15,683 nt of DNA from DATHTC01 sp050262775 (lineage in GTDB: Bacteria > Actinomycetota > Thermoleophilia > Gaiellales > Gaiellaceae), in contig JBLNEO010000018.1 of NCBI GenBank assembly GCA_050262775.1, positions 1-15,683 of the forward strand, read 5' to 3'. A program made the position numbers and the translations under genes. The first letter of the stretch is position 1. Each line of letters begins with the position of its first letter. Under the pieces are notes generated by a model. The model made no database searches, was not told the origin of the DNA, and saw only the letters and a list, made by a program, of their open reading frames with translations. Below are positions 1-6,468 of the stretch, in pieces.

Positions 1-148
1 CTGATCTCGCAGCAGATCGCTCCTCACCGCCACCGCCGCACGCCGCGACGACGGCCGCGGCCAGGGCGGCGGAGAGACCGACCGCGAGCAGGCGCAGCCG
101 CGCCGGCCGCGGCCACCTCTCGCAGCGGATGCCGCAGTCTTGTGCCAC
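1..148 (-). CDS. Putative lipoprotein, N-terminal part (runs off left edge)
   Basis: Read on the minus strand from GTG (148-146), the frame stays open to the window edge and gives 49 residues. These are a short basic N-region, a hydrophobic stretch (LRLLAVGLSAALAAAVV, about residues 19-35) and then a lipobox-like VAAC followed by GGGGEERS. A Gly-rich flexible linker after the lipid-modified Cys is typical of bacterial lipoproteins, so an exported, membrane-anchored protein is likely. The rest of the protein, and so its function (solute-binding protein, redox protein or other), cannot be seen. GTG 148 is the first possible start after an in-frame TAA six bases upstream, and no other ATG, GTG or TTG precedes the hydrophobic core. 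No clear ribosome binding site is visible. The start lies only 9 bases from the GTG of a possible plus-strand small ORF. Confidence 0.5.
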   Translation of the reverse strand, partial: MAQDCGIRCERWPRPARLRLLAVGLSAALAAAVVAACGGGGEERSAARS

Positions 149-157
149 TCGTTACGT

Positions 158-326
158 GTGAGCGTACCCGCGTCCCCCGCCGCGGCGTCCGAGAAGTCGC
201 GGATTCTTCGCTTACCCCGCGTTGCTGCTGCACGGGCTGATGATGCCCGCGATGGTCGTCCCGATGCTGTTCCGCCTTGACCTGTACACCGGACGGGTAC
301 CGCACCGGGCGCACGCGCACAGCTAA
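158..326 (+). pseudogene. Possible frameshifted small membrane-protein ORF
   Basis: From GTG 158 a frame with strong G/C third positions reads VSVPASPAAASEKSR to about position 202 and then loses that bias. From 204 a different frame (one base later) regains it and reads FFAYPALLLHGLMMPAM and on to a TAA at 324-326. It contains a clear hydrophobic segment and a basic, His-rich tail. Dropping one base near 203 would join the two into a 55-residue protein with one membrane span. Neither half alone is a convincing gene, since the second half has no start before TTG 222. It may be a decayed gene, a sequencing error or a chance pattern. I do not recognise the family. Confidence 0.28.
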
Positions 327-481
327 CCGAACTTCCGCCGCCGGCGATCCTGGCGGATACGAAGCGAGATCCGGGCCTCCGGCCTCGACGCGCTCCACGG
401 CTGAGCGTTTGTGCTCGGAATGCTCCGCTGAGAGGCTGCGGGTGTGTGCGCGTCTCCTCCGCGTGATTCCGCGGCGGCCGA
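327..481. other. Intergenic stretch, no feature recognised
   Basis: Several overlapping open frames cross this region on both strands, but none has a plausible protein composition: they are Arg/Pro/Ala-rich shadows expected at this GC content. No clear promoter, terminator hairpin or ribosome binding site was found before the gene starting at 482. Confidence 0.4.
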
Positions 482-1075
482 GTGACCCGCTCCGATCTCG
501 CCGGGTGGCTGCTTCTCGGCTCGTTCCTGTTGTGGCTTCCGGCCGCCGCCCTGCCCTCGCGCGTGTGGACGGCGCCGCTTCCCGAGCGGCTCGCCCTGAT
601 CGCGCCGCGACGCCGGCGATGGCAGGTGGTCAACCTCTCGATCGTCGGGGCGGCCGTGCTGCTCGTGCTCGGTTTCGCGGCGCTGGCCGAGCCGCTCGAG
701 CGGGCCGGAGGGGGTGTCCTCGTCCCGCTCTCGTCGAGCGCGCTGCTCATGGGCGCGCCGCTGTGGCTGGCGAGCCTGACCTTTCGCGTGACCTCGTTGA
801 CGGGAGCGGCCGATGCGGAGCCACAGGCGGGATTCGCAGCCCTGTCCGCCTGGGCGGGTGGGCTCTTCCTCGCCTGGACCGCGCTGGCCAACGCCGCGGT
901 GCTCGGCTTCGGCGCCGCGGTCGTCCACAGTGGCTACCCGGCGGCGTGGTCGGGTTGGGTGGCGATCGTCCTGGCCGCCCTGATGCTCGCCCAGCTCGCG
1001 GCGACCGGCGACGCGCTCCCGGCCCTCTACCACGTCGCGCCGGCGGTGATCGGCATCGCGCTGCTGCTCGACTGA
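482..1075 (+). CDS. Multi-pass membrane protein, unknown function
   Basis: This 197-residue protein is mostly hydrophobic, with about six predicted membrane spans near residues 8-25, 49-69, 78-100, 117-148 (one long or two short), 155-175 and 180-196. A basic loop (PRRRRWQ, 42-48) between the first two spans suggests that loop is cytoplasmic. No catalytic motif or transporter signature is recognisable, so no function is given. GTG 482 is the only start after an in-frame TGA at 464-466, and no good ribosome binding site precedes it. The frame is favoured over the overlapping longer frames because its third positions are almost all G or C and its composition is membrane-like. The stop lies inside a 10-base palindrome (1073-1082). 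Confidence 0.72.
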   Translation: MTRSDLAGWLLLGSFLLWLPAAALPSRVWTAPLPERLALIAPRRRRWQVVNLSIVGAAVLLVLGFAALAEPLERAGGGVLVPLSSSALLMGAPLWLASLTFRVTSLTGAADAEPQAGFAALSAWAGGLFLAWTALANAAVLGFGAAVVHSGYPAAWSGWVAIVLAALMLAQLAATGDALPALYHVAPAVIGIALLLD

Positions 1076-1332
1076 TCGATCACCTGCGCAGTCGAGCGCG
1101 GACGAGGGTCAAGTCGACGCGGCCTCCTGCCGATCGTGACTGCAACTGGACTGGGGGGTCGAGGAGGCTTGACCGGTGGCGCACCCACCGCACACCGCAC
1201 CGAGACGCCGCCGTGGCGGGCGGCTCCACGCCATGTGGACCGCCCTTCACGATCGCCGTCGCACCGAGTACCGTTGGTCGTCCTAGCACTCGATGTGGTT
1301 CGCACGTCCGGGGGGAGGATTAGAACTTCACC
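1076..1332. other. Intergenic region with two small hairpins
   Basis: No gene is supported here. A perfect 10-base palindrome, TGATCGATCA (1073-1082), overlaps the upstream stop. Two adjacent hairpins follow: GCCGCC/GGCGGC (1207-1224, 6-base loop) and TCCAC/GTGGA (1225-1239, 5-base loop). They lack a T tract, so they could be a weak terminator for the upstream gene or leader structure for the next. A purine-rich GGGGGGAGGA (1310-1319) sits 13 bases before the ATG at 1333. Confidence 0.35.
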
Positions 1333-2658
1333 ATGCTCGCGCCGTCGGGCGATCTGACGCGGAACGCGGTCACGGAGCTCGCGCGCGCGCGGGATACGCC
1401 TGGGCTGCGCGCATACGCGGACTCGCTCGCGCCGACGGCGGCGGTCGCCTACGAGCGCGCCCGCGCGCGCGCGCTCGCGCTCGCGCTCGCAGGGCGGCTC
1501 GACGCCGGGCTGGCGGAGCTGGCGCTCGGAAACGCGTCGGCGTGGCCGGCGGCAGCGATCTTCACCGCCGACGTGGCGCACGCGCAGGCACTCGCCGGCG
1601 ACGCGACGGGAGCGCTCGCGACCCTCCGTGCCGCGTCGGTCGAGGCGTGGGACGAGGCCGTCGTCGGCGATGCCCTCCTGCTCGCGGCCGCGACCTCGCC
1701 GGCGGCCTGGCGCTCGGCGCTGCACCTCGCGCTCCGCCACGGGAACCTCGGCGCGGTCGGCTCGGTGGCACGACTCCGCCTCGTTCCCCTCTCGCCGCGG
1801 CGCGTGCTCGTGGCGAGCGGTGCGGCCGCCGCGATCCTCGGCGCGCTCGTGCTGCCCTGGGCCGTGCTCTCGGACGGCCTCTCGGTCACCGACGTGCCCG
1901 CGGTTCCGGCGCCCCGTGGCGGGACCGAGGTCGTCGCGACGCCGCTCCCGTCGTCATCCTCCTCCGGCTCCTCGACCGGAACCGGGACCGGGACCGGAGC
2001 GGGTCGGAACGCGGTCCGACCCGTCCGGCCCGAGCCCACCGGGGCGCAGCGGCTCCCCGGCACGTTCGTCGCCTTCCCCGCCGGCGACGGGACCTCCACG
2101 TCCTCGTCGTCCGCGTCGTCCGAGGGCCGCGCGTCCCGCGGCAGGATCCGCCCGACGGCTCCGCGCACCGAGCCGAGGCCGCGCCCGCGGCCGACGCCCG
2201 CGCCGTCTCCCGCGCCGACGCCGGCGCCCACGCCCGCACCGGCGCCGGCGCCGAGCCCGACCCCCACGCTCACGCCGACTCCGGTTCCGGTCTCGCAGCC
2301 GGCGCCCCAGAGCCAGGGCACGTCGTCTGCGCCCGCACCCGCTCCCGCGCCGGCACCGACACCCGCACCCACGAAGCGTCGCGGCAAGTCCGATCAGGCG
2401 AAGGGCCACCAGCCCGAGAAGCCCGGGAACGGACGCGGCCGGAAGGACTCCCCGACGCCTTCCGCCGGACCCGCGCCGGTGGAGGAGGCGCCCGTCGCGG
2501 CGCCTCCTCCGACACCGGCAGCCGAGGCGCCCGCCGCCGACACCGACGACGACCCGGGGCGGGACAAGGACAAGGAGCACGGCAACGCCGGCGGGAACGG
2601 CAACGGGGCCGGGAACGGCAACGGCAACGGCGGGGGCAACGGCCGCGGCAAGGGGTAG
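1333..2658 (+). CDS. Membrane-anchored protein with long Pro/Ala/Thr and Gly-Asn repeat tail
   Basis: This 441-residue protein has three parts. Residues 1-150 are Ala/Leu-rich and helical, resembling TPR-like helical hairpins without a firm match. Residues 158-179 are one membrane span (VLVASGAAAAILGALVLPWAVL in outline). Residues 180-441 are low complexity: Ser/Gly/Thr linkers, a PAP/PTP-rich stretch (about 281-347), a charged section rich in Lys, Glu and Asp, and a terminal Gly-Asn repeat (about 417-441). The layout suggests a cytoplasmic helical domain and a disordered, probably extracytoplasmic tail that may span or bind the cell wall. That is inference. ATG 1333 fits the periodicity and has a purine-rich site 13 bases upstream, plus a TAGAAC hexamer 6 bases upstream. 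Function unknown. Confidence 0.75.
   Translation: MLAPSGDLTRNAVTELARARDTPGLRAYADSLAPTAAVAYERARARALALALAGRLDAGLAELALGNASAWPAAAIFTADVAHAQALAGDATGALATLRAASVEAWDEAVVGDALLLAAATSPAAWRSALHLALRHGNLGAVGSVARLRLVPLSPRRVLVASGAAAAILGALVLPWAVLSDGLSVTDVPAVPAPRGGTEVVATPLPSSSSSGSSTGTGTGTGAGRNAVRPVRPEPTGAQRLPGTFVAFPAGDGTSTSSSSASSEGRASRGRIRPTAPRTEPRPRPRPTPAPSPAPTPAPTPAPAPAPSPTPTLTPTPVPVSQPAPQSQGTSSAPAPAPAPAPTPAPTKRRGKSDQAKGHQPEKPGNGRGRKDSPTPSAGPAPVEEAPVAAPPPTPAAEAPAADTDDDPGRDKDKEHGNAGGNGNGAGNGNGNGGGNGRGKG
2190..2390 (+). repeat. Low-complexity Pro/Ala/Thr-coding repeat
   Basis: Imperfect repeats of CCG, GCG and ACG-type codons encode PAP, PTP and SPTP runs inside the surface-protein gene. The same gene also has an ACCGGG repeat near 1977-2000 (Gly-Thr) and a GGCAAC repeat near 2581-2643 (Gly-Asn). 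Such tracts are prone to length change by slippage. Confidence 0.6.
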
Positions 2659-2660
2659 CC

Positions 2661-2695
2661 GCCGCTCCCCACACCCCGTTTCAGGGTCGAGCGGC
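2661..2695 (+). terminator. Candidate terminator hairpin
   Basis: A 7-base inverted repeat, GCCGCTC (2661-2667) and GAGCGGC (2689-2695), encloses an inner ACCC/GGGT pair (2673-2676 and 2684-2687). It begins three bases after the stop of the surface-protein gene. There is no T tract, which is common for terminators in GC-rich actinobacteria. It would separate that gene from the GH13 gene. Confidence 0.35.
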
Positions 2696-2713
2696 CGGGA
2701 CACTGCGCGCAGA

Positions 2714-4261
2714 ATGGAATGGTGGCGGCAGGCCGTCGTGCTGCAGGTCTATCCGCGCTCCTACCAGGACACCGACGGCGACGGCGTCGGCGACCTGGCC
2801 GGGATCCGCTCGCGGCTCGACTACCTCGAGTGGCTCGGCATCGACGCGGTCTGGCTGAGTCCGACCTTCCCGTCGCCGAACGACGACTGGGGCTACGACG
2901 TCTCGGACTACCGCGGCGTCCACCCGGAGCTCGGGACGCTCGACGAGCTCGACGGGCTCGTCGCCGACGCGGGCGCACGCGGGATCCGCGTCCTGCTCGA
3001 CATCGTCCCGAACCACACCTCGACCCAGCACCCGTGGTTCCGCGGGGAGCATCGGGACTGGTACGTGTGGGCGGAGCCGGACGCCGACGGCCGGCCGCCG
3101 AACAACTGGCGCTCCGTGTTCGGCGGGTCGGCCTGGGAGTGGTCGGAGCCCGACGGCCGGTTCTACCTCCACAGCTTCCTGCCCTCGATGGCCGATCTCG
3201 ACTGGTGGAACGAGGAGGTTCGCGCGGAGTTCGAGGACATCCTGCGGTTCTGGTTCGACCGTGGGGTCGCCGGCTTCCGGATCGACGTCGCGCACGGGCT
3301 CGTGCACGACCGACTGCTGCGCGACAACGCGCCTGCCGAGCCCGGCGACTCGCCGACGCTGCAGCGGATGGGGCAGCGGCTCGACCGCAGCCTCAACCAG
3401 CCCGAGGTGCACGACGTCTACCGGCGCTGGCGGCGCGTCGCCGACGCCTACGACCCGCCGCGGGCGTTCGTCGGCGAGACGTACGTGATGGAGCTCGAGC
3501 GCCTCGCCTCGTTCTACGGCGACGGGCACGACGAGCTGCACCTCGCGTTCAACTTCACCTTCCTCCACGCCGACCTCGACCCTGCGGTGCTGCGGGAATG
3601 CGTCGAGCGCACGGAGGCGGCGCTCCCCGACGGGGCGTGGCCCGTGTGGACGGCGTCGAACCACGACGTGCACCGCTTCCCGACGCGCTGGGCGCGCGAC
3701 GACCCCGACCGTGCCCGCGTCGCGCTGCTGCTCCTGCTGACCCTCCGCGGGACGCCGGTCCTCTACTACGGCGACGAGCTCCTGCTGCAGCAGGTCGAGC
3801 TGCCGCCGGAGGCGCTGCGCGACCCCGTGGCGGCGACGGTCGGCCCGGAGGAGGGACGCGACGGCGAGCGGACGCCGATGCCGTGGGAGCCCGGCCACGC
3901 CTACGGATTCACGTCCGGCGAGCCGTGGCTCCCGACCGGGGACCGAGACGGCCTCACCGTCGCCGAGCAGCGGGAGGATCCCGGATCGGCGCTCCGCTTC
4001 ACGCGCGACCTGATCGCGCTGCGCCGCGCGCGCCCGGACCTCGTCGGCGGCGCCTACGCCTCCCTCGCCTCGCCCGAGGGGACGTGGGTCTGGCGTCGCG
4101 GCGGGTCGACCGCCGTCGCGCTCAACCTCGGCGTCGCCGACGCCGAGCTCGAGCTGCGCGGGACGATCCTGCTCGCCACGCGTCGGGAACGTGACGGCGA
4201 GCGCGCCGACGGCGTCCTCCGGCTCGCCCCCGGCGAGGGCGTCGTGGTCGAGCTCGCCTAG
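2714..4261 (+). CDS. GH13 alpha-glucosidase-like enzyme
   Basis: This 515-residue enzyme should hydrolyse or transfer alpha-linked glucose from maltose, isomaltose or short dextrins. The GH13 regions are all present in order: DIVPNH (96-101), GFRIDV with nucleophile Asp191, VGETY with acid/base Glu255, and SNHD with stabiliser Asp318. A DTDGDGVGD loop (19-27) resembles the calcium site of this group, and GRDGERTPMPW (381-391) is typical of alpha-glucosidases. Region V reads MADLDW (159-164) rather than QPDLNW, nearer the intermediate GH13 type, so the exact substrate is uncertain. There is no signal peptide, so it is cytoplasmic. ATG 2714 matches the usual family N-terminus (WWRQAVVLQVYPRSYQD), and the long open frame upstream is out-of-frame reading of the previous gene. 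Trehalose synthase or trehalose-6-phosphate hydrolase are less likely alternatives. Confidence 0.9.
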   Translation: MEWWRQAVVLQVYPRSYQDTDGDGVGDLAGIRSRLDYLEWLGIDAVWLSPTFPSPNDDWGYDVSDYRGVHPELGTLDELDGLVADAGARGIRVLLDIVPNHTSTQHPWFRGEHRDWYVWAEPDADGRPPNNWRSVFGGSAWEWSEPDGRFYLHSFLPSMADLDWWNEEVRAEFEDILRFWFDRGVAGFRIDVAHGLVHDRLLRDNAPAEPGDSPTLQRMGQRLDRSLNQPEVHDVYRRWRRVADAYDPPRAFVGETYVMELERLASFYGDGHDELHLAFNFTFLHADLDPAVLRECVERTEAALPDGAWPVWTASNHDVHRFPTRWARDDPDRARVALLLLLTLRGTPVLYYGDELLLQQVELPPEALRDPVAATVGPEEGRDGERTPMPWEPGHAYGFTSGEPWLPTGDRDGLTVAEQREDPGSALRFTRDLIALRRARPDLVGGAYASLASPEGTWVWRRGGSTAVALNLGVADAELELRGTILLATRRERDGERADGVLRLAPGEGVVVELA

Positions 4262-4575
4262 GAGTCGGAGCCCGAGCCGCGCATCTCGTCTGCCGCGGCG
4301 CGTGCCTGGTCGTGCACCGACCGGCGCCGCTCGTCCGGCGCCTCGGCGCGGTCCACCGGCGTCTCGGCCTCCTCGAACGCATCGCGCTCCTCGGCGAGCC
4401 CGCGTGCCTCCTCCAGCCGCTGGCGCAGCTCGTCGGCGCGCGGATCGGGCCCTGCGGGCGGTTCCTCGGCGGGCACGGCCGGGGGCGGCTCGGCGTACGG
4501 TCGGCGGAGGCGGCCCCACGTGTAGGCGCCCGCGACCGCGAGGCCGCCGGCGAGCCAGGCCAGGCGGTTCTTCAC
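4258..4575 (-). CDS. Small anchored coiled-coil-like protein, unknown function
   Basis: This 105-residue protein has a short N-terminal membrane span or signal anchor (residues about 5-20, LAWLAGGLAVAGAYTW). A Pro-rich linker (28-45) follows, then a highly charged, Glu/Arg/Ala-rich helix (47-100) that may form a coiled coil. It starts with GTG at 4575. No ribosome binding site is visible, but TAGCAT lies 7 bases upstream, which suits a leaderless transcript. Its stop codon overlaps the stop of the convergent GH13 gene (shared CTAG). It is divergent from the rpsF operon. I do not recognise the family. Confidence 0.65.
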   Translation of the reverse strand: MKNRLAWLAGGLAVAGAYTWGRLRRPYAEPPPAVPAEEPPAGPDPRADELRQRLEEARGLAEERDAFEEAETPVDRAEAPDERRRSVHDQARAAADEMRGSGSDS

Positions 4576-4582
4576 GCGGCCG

Positions 4583-4588
4583 ATGCTA
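4583..4588 (-). promoter_or_regulatory. -10-like hexamer for the 105-residue gene
   Basis: TAGCAT on the minus strand ends 7 bases before the GTG start, the spacing expected of a leaderless promoter. It overlaps TACACT on the plus strand (4587-4592), which could serve the rpsF operon, so the two divergent units may share this site. No good -35 match was seen for either. Confidence 0.35.
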
Positions 4589-4635
4589 CACTCGCCCCGC
4601 TTCCTGCTCCGTCATCGCGCCGTGCACACCCGACG

Positions 4636-4656
4636 CGGCGCTCGCAGGCGGAGCCG
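4636..4656 (+). promoter_or_regulatory. Hairpin in the rpsF leader
   Basis: CGGC-TC pairs with GA-GCCG (two-base bulge, 7-base loop) in the leader of the S6/S18 operon. Such operons are often controlled by S6:S18 binding to the leader. The sequence does not show the known motif clearly, so this is only a candidate. Confidence 0.18.
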
Positions 4657-4689
4657 ACTCAGACCGTGGGAAGGAGTGATCGGGTCAGA

Positions 4690-5079
4690 ATGACCGTGAC
4701 CAAGTACGAGATCCTGCTGATGCTGGATCCCGAGATGCCCGAGGAGCGCCAGTCCGAGATCGTCGGTCGCGTCCGCGAGCTCGTCGAGGGCGGCGGCGGC
4801 ACCTGGGTGACGCACGAGGTGTGGGGACGCCGGCGGCTGGCCTACGAGATCGCGAAGAAGACCGACGGCATCTACCACCTGCTCCACTTCGACGCGCAGC
4901 CCGAGACGCTCGACGAGATCTCGCGCGTGCTGAAGATCACGGACGGCGTGATGCGCCACCTGCCGACCCACCGGATCGAGGGCTCCCGCACGTCGGCGCC
5001 CGCGCCCGCGCCGGCCGCCGTCGGGTCCGAGGGGTACGGTGGGGCGAACAGACGTTCGGTCGAGGAAGAGGAGGAGTAA
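4690..5079 (+). CDS. rpsF: 30S ribosomal protein S6
   Basis: This is ribosomal protein S6 of the small-subunit platform, where it pairs with S18. The 129-residue product shows the family pattern: KYEILLMLDPEMPEE near the start, GRRRLAYEIAKKTDGIYHLLHF in outline (about 46-66), and the late VMRHLPTHR. The core ends near residue 97. The remaining 30 residues are an Ala/Pro-rich then Glu-rich tail. ATG 4690 is preceded by AAGGAG (4671-4676), 13 bases away, which is a long spacing. The Glu-rich 3' end (GAGGAGGAG) doubles as the ribosome binding site for ssb two bases downstream. It heads the rpsF-ssb-rpsR-rplI block, found in this order in many actinobacteria. Confidence 0.97.
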   Translation: MTVTKYEILLMLDPEMPEERQSEIVGRVRELVEGGGGTWVTHEVWGRRRLAYEIAKKTDGIYHLLHFDAQPETLDEISRVLKITDGVMRHLPTHRIEGSRTSAPAPAPAAVGSEGYGGANRRSVEEEEE

Positions 5080-5081
5080 CC

Positions 5082-5522
5082 ATGGCCGCGAGCGTGAACC
5101 GCGTCGTCCTCGTCGGGAACCTGACGCGCGACCCCGAGCTGCGCCACACCCCCAGCGGGACGGCCGTCTGCTCGCTGCGGCTCGCAGTGAACTCCCGGCA
5201 GAAGCAGGCCGACGGGCAGTGGGGCGAGAAGCCGAACTACTTCTCCGTCACCGTCTGGGGCCAGCAGGGCGAGAACTGCGCCCAGTACCTCTCGAAGGGG
5301 CGCCCGGTCGCCGTCGACGGACGGCTCGACTGGCGCGAGTACCAGGCACAGGACGGCACGAAGCGCGAGGCGATCGAGATCGTCGCCGACTCCGTGCAGT
5401 TCCTGGGCGGCCGCGGCGACGGCGAGGGCGGCGGCGGACAGCCGCAGTTCGTCCCCGCGAGCGCGCAGGCCGCCGAGGCGGACTTCCCGCCGGCCGCCGC
5501 CGACGACGACATCCCGTTCTAG
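5082..5522 (+). CDS. ssb: Single-stranded DNA-binding protein
   Basis: This SSB protein coats single-stranded DNA in replication and repair and recruits partners through its C-terminal tip. The 146-residue product has the OB-fold pattern: NRVVLVGNLTRDPELR (6-21), FSVTVWG and GRLDWREY. A Gly-rich linker (about 107-117) and a classic acidic tip, DDDIPF, follow. The start ATG 5082 lies 2 bases after the rpsF stop, with GAGGAG 5 bases upstream. The protein is a little shorter than many actinobacterial SSBs because the linker is short. It is co-transcribed with the ribosomal genes and lies close to dnaB. Confidence 0.97.
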   Translation: MAASVNRVVLVGNLTRDPELRHTPSGTAVCSLRLAVNSRQKQADGQWGEKPNYFSVTVWGQQGENCAQYLSKGRPVAVDGRLDWREYQAQDGTKREAIEIVADSVQFLGGRGDGEGGGGQPQFVPASAQAAEADFPPAAADDDIPF

Positions 5523-5533
5523 AAAGGCACAGC

Positions 5534-5794
5534 ATGGCTCCGACGAAGGAACGGCGCCCCAGGCGCCCCGGCGACAAGGACCGCGGAGGGAAGCGGAAGT
5601 CCTGCTTCTTCTGCAAGGACAAGGTCGACGAGATCGACTACAAGAACGTCAACCAGCTGCGGCGGTACATCTCCGAGAAGGGGAAGATCCGCTCGCGGCG
5701 CGTCACCGGCGCGTGCCGGCGGCACCAGGTGCAGGTCGCGTCCGCGGTGAAGCGCGCGCGCGAGATGGCGCTGCTGCCGTACGTCTCGGGGTAG
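5534..5794 (+). CDS. rpsR: 30S ribosomal protein S18 (zinc-binding type)
   Basis: This S18 protein binds 16S rRNA together with S6. The 86-residue product has the conserved core VDYKNVNQLRRYIS-like segment (31-46 region) and the final RAREMALLPYVSG. It keeps C24-x2-C27 plus C61 and H64 (GACRRHQ), the set that binds zinc in the so-called C+ form. Many actinobacteria also carry a C- copy elsewhere that is used under zinc limitation, but none is in this window. ATG 5534 has AGAAAGG 6 bases upstream, starting at the ssb stop. The rplI start is 2 bases after the stop. Confidence 0.97.
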   Translation: MAPTKERRPRRPGDKDRGGKRKSCFFCKDKVDEIDYKNVNQLRRYISEKGKIRSRRVTGACRRHQVQVASAVKRAREMALLPYVSG

Positions 5795-5796
5795 GC

Positions 5797-6468
5797 ATGG
5801 ACGTCATCCTCCTCAACGACGTCGAGAAGCTCGGCCTCCGGGGCGACGTGGTGCACGTGGCCGACGGCTACGCGCGGAACTTCCTGCTGCCGCGGCGCCT
5901 CGCCGAGCGCGCGACCCCCGCGAAGGTCGCCGAGCTCGAGAAGCGCGAGGCCCAGAAGGCGCGCCACGAGGCGGCATCGGCCGACCAGGCGCAGGCGATC
6001 GCCGACACGCTGCGCAAGACGGTGCTGACGTTCGAGGTGCAGTCCGGCCCCACGGGGACGCTTTTCGGCTCGGTCACGAGCACGAACGTCGCCGACGAGA
6101 TCTGGCGCACGCGCAAGATCCGCGTCGACCGTCGCAAGATCGGCCTCCACGACTCGATCAAGCGCATCGGGCGCTACGCGATCCCGATCACGGTGTTCGA
6201 GGGCGTCGAGGTCGAGGTGAAGACCCTCGTCGTGCCCGAGGGCGGCGAGCTGCCGCCCGAGGAGGAGCTCGCCGCGATGGAGGCCGCCGAGGCGGCCGAG
6301 GCGGCGCGCCTCGAGGACGCGGACGCCGCGACCGCCGCCCAGGACGCGGAGCTCGCCGACACGGCCGAGGAGCTCGAGGAGACACCCGAGCTGCACGAGG
6401 CCGGGCGGGACGACGCGTTCGACCGGATCGCCGACCAGGCGCTCGAGCGGCCCGACGAAGAGCTGTAG
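5797..6468 (+). CDS. rplI: 50S ribosomal protein L9 with long acidic tail
   Basis: L9 binds 23S rRNA near the L1 stalk. The N-domain shows the family signature (MDVILLNDVEKLGLRGD, then DGYARNFLLPRRLA, residues 23-36), followed by the long connecting helix (about 40-75) and the C-domain (GTLFGSVTS, GRYAIPITVFEGVEVEVKT). The core ends near residue 148, the usual full length. Here about 75 further residues (149-223) are extremely rich in Glu, Ala and Asp and probably helical or disordered. ATG 5797 is 2 bases after rpsR, which implies translational coupling. It is the last gene of the block before a 292-base gap. Confidence 0.96.
   Translation: MDVILLNDVEKLGLRGDVVHVADGYARNFLLPRRLAERATPAKVAELEKREAQKARHEAASADQAQAIADTLRKTVLTFEVQSGPTGTLFGSVTSTNVADEIWRTRKIRVDRRKIGLHDSIKRIGRYAIPITVFEGVEVEVKTLVVPEGGELPPEEELAAMEAAEAAEAARLEDADAATAAQDAELADTAEELEETPELHEAGRDDAFDRIADQALERPDEEL

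Noticed and set aside
1136..1357. 73-residue ORF in the gap before the surface-protein gene
   Set aside because: Arg/Pro/Thr-rich with no third-position bias, and it overlaps the start of the next gene.
1628..2713. Long open extension upstream of the GH13 gene (would give an 877-residue protein)
   Set aside because: It is Arg/Pro-rich, lies out of frame over the surface-protein gene, and the GH13 family N-terminus begins at 2714.
2681..4519. Long minus-strand open frame opposite the GH13 gene
   Set aside because: The composition (Arg, Val, Gly, Asp runs) is that of an antisense shadow at high GC; the plus strand encodes clear GH13 motifs.
4676..4693. Five-codon upstream ORF (GTG to TGA) overlapping the rpsF start
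   Set aside because: Its start is fused to the AAGGAG site with no spacing for a ribosome, so it is probably chance.
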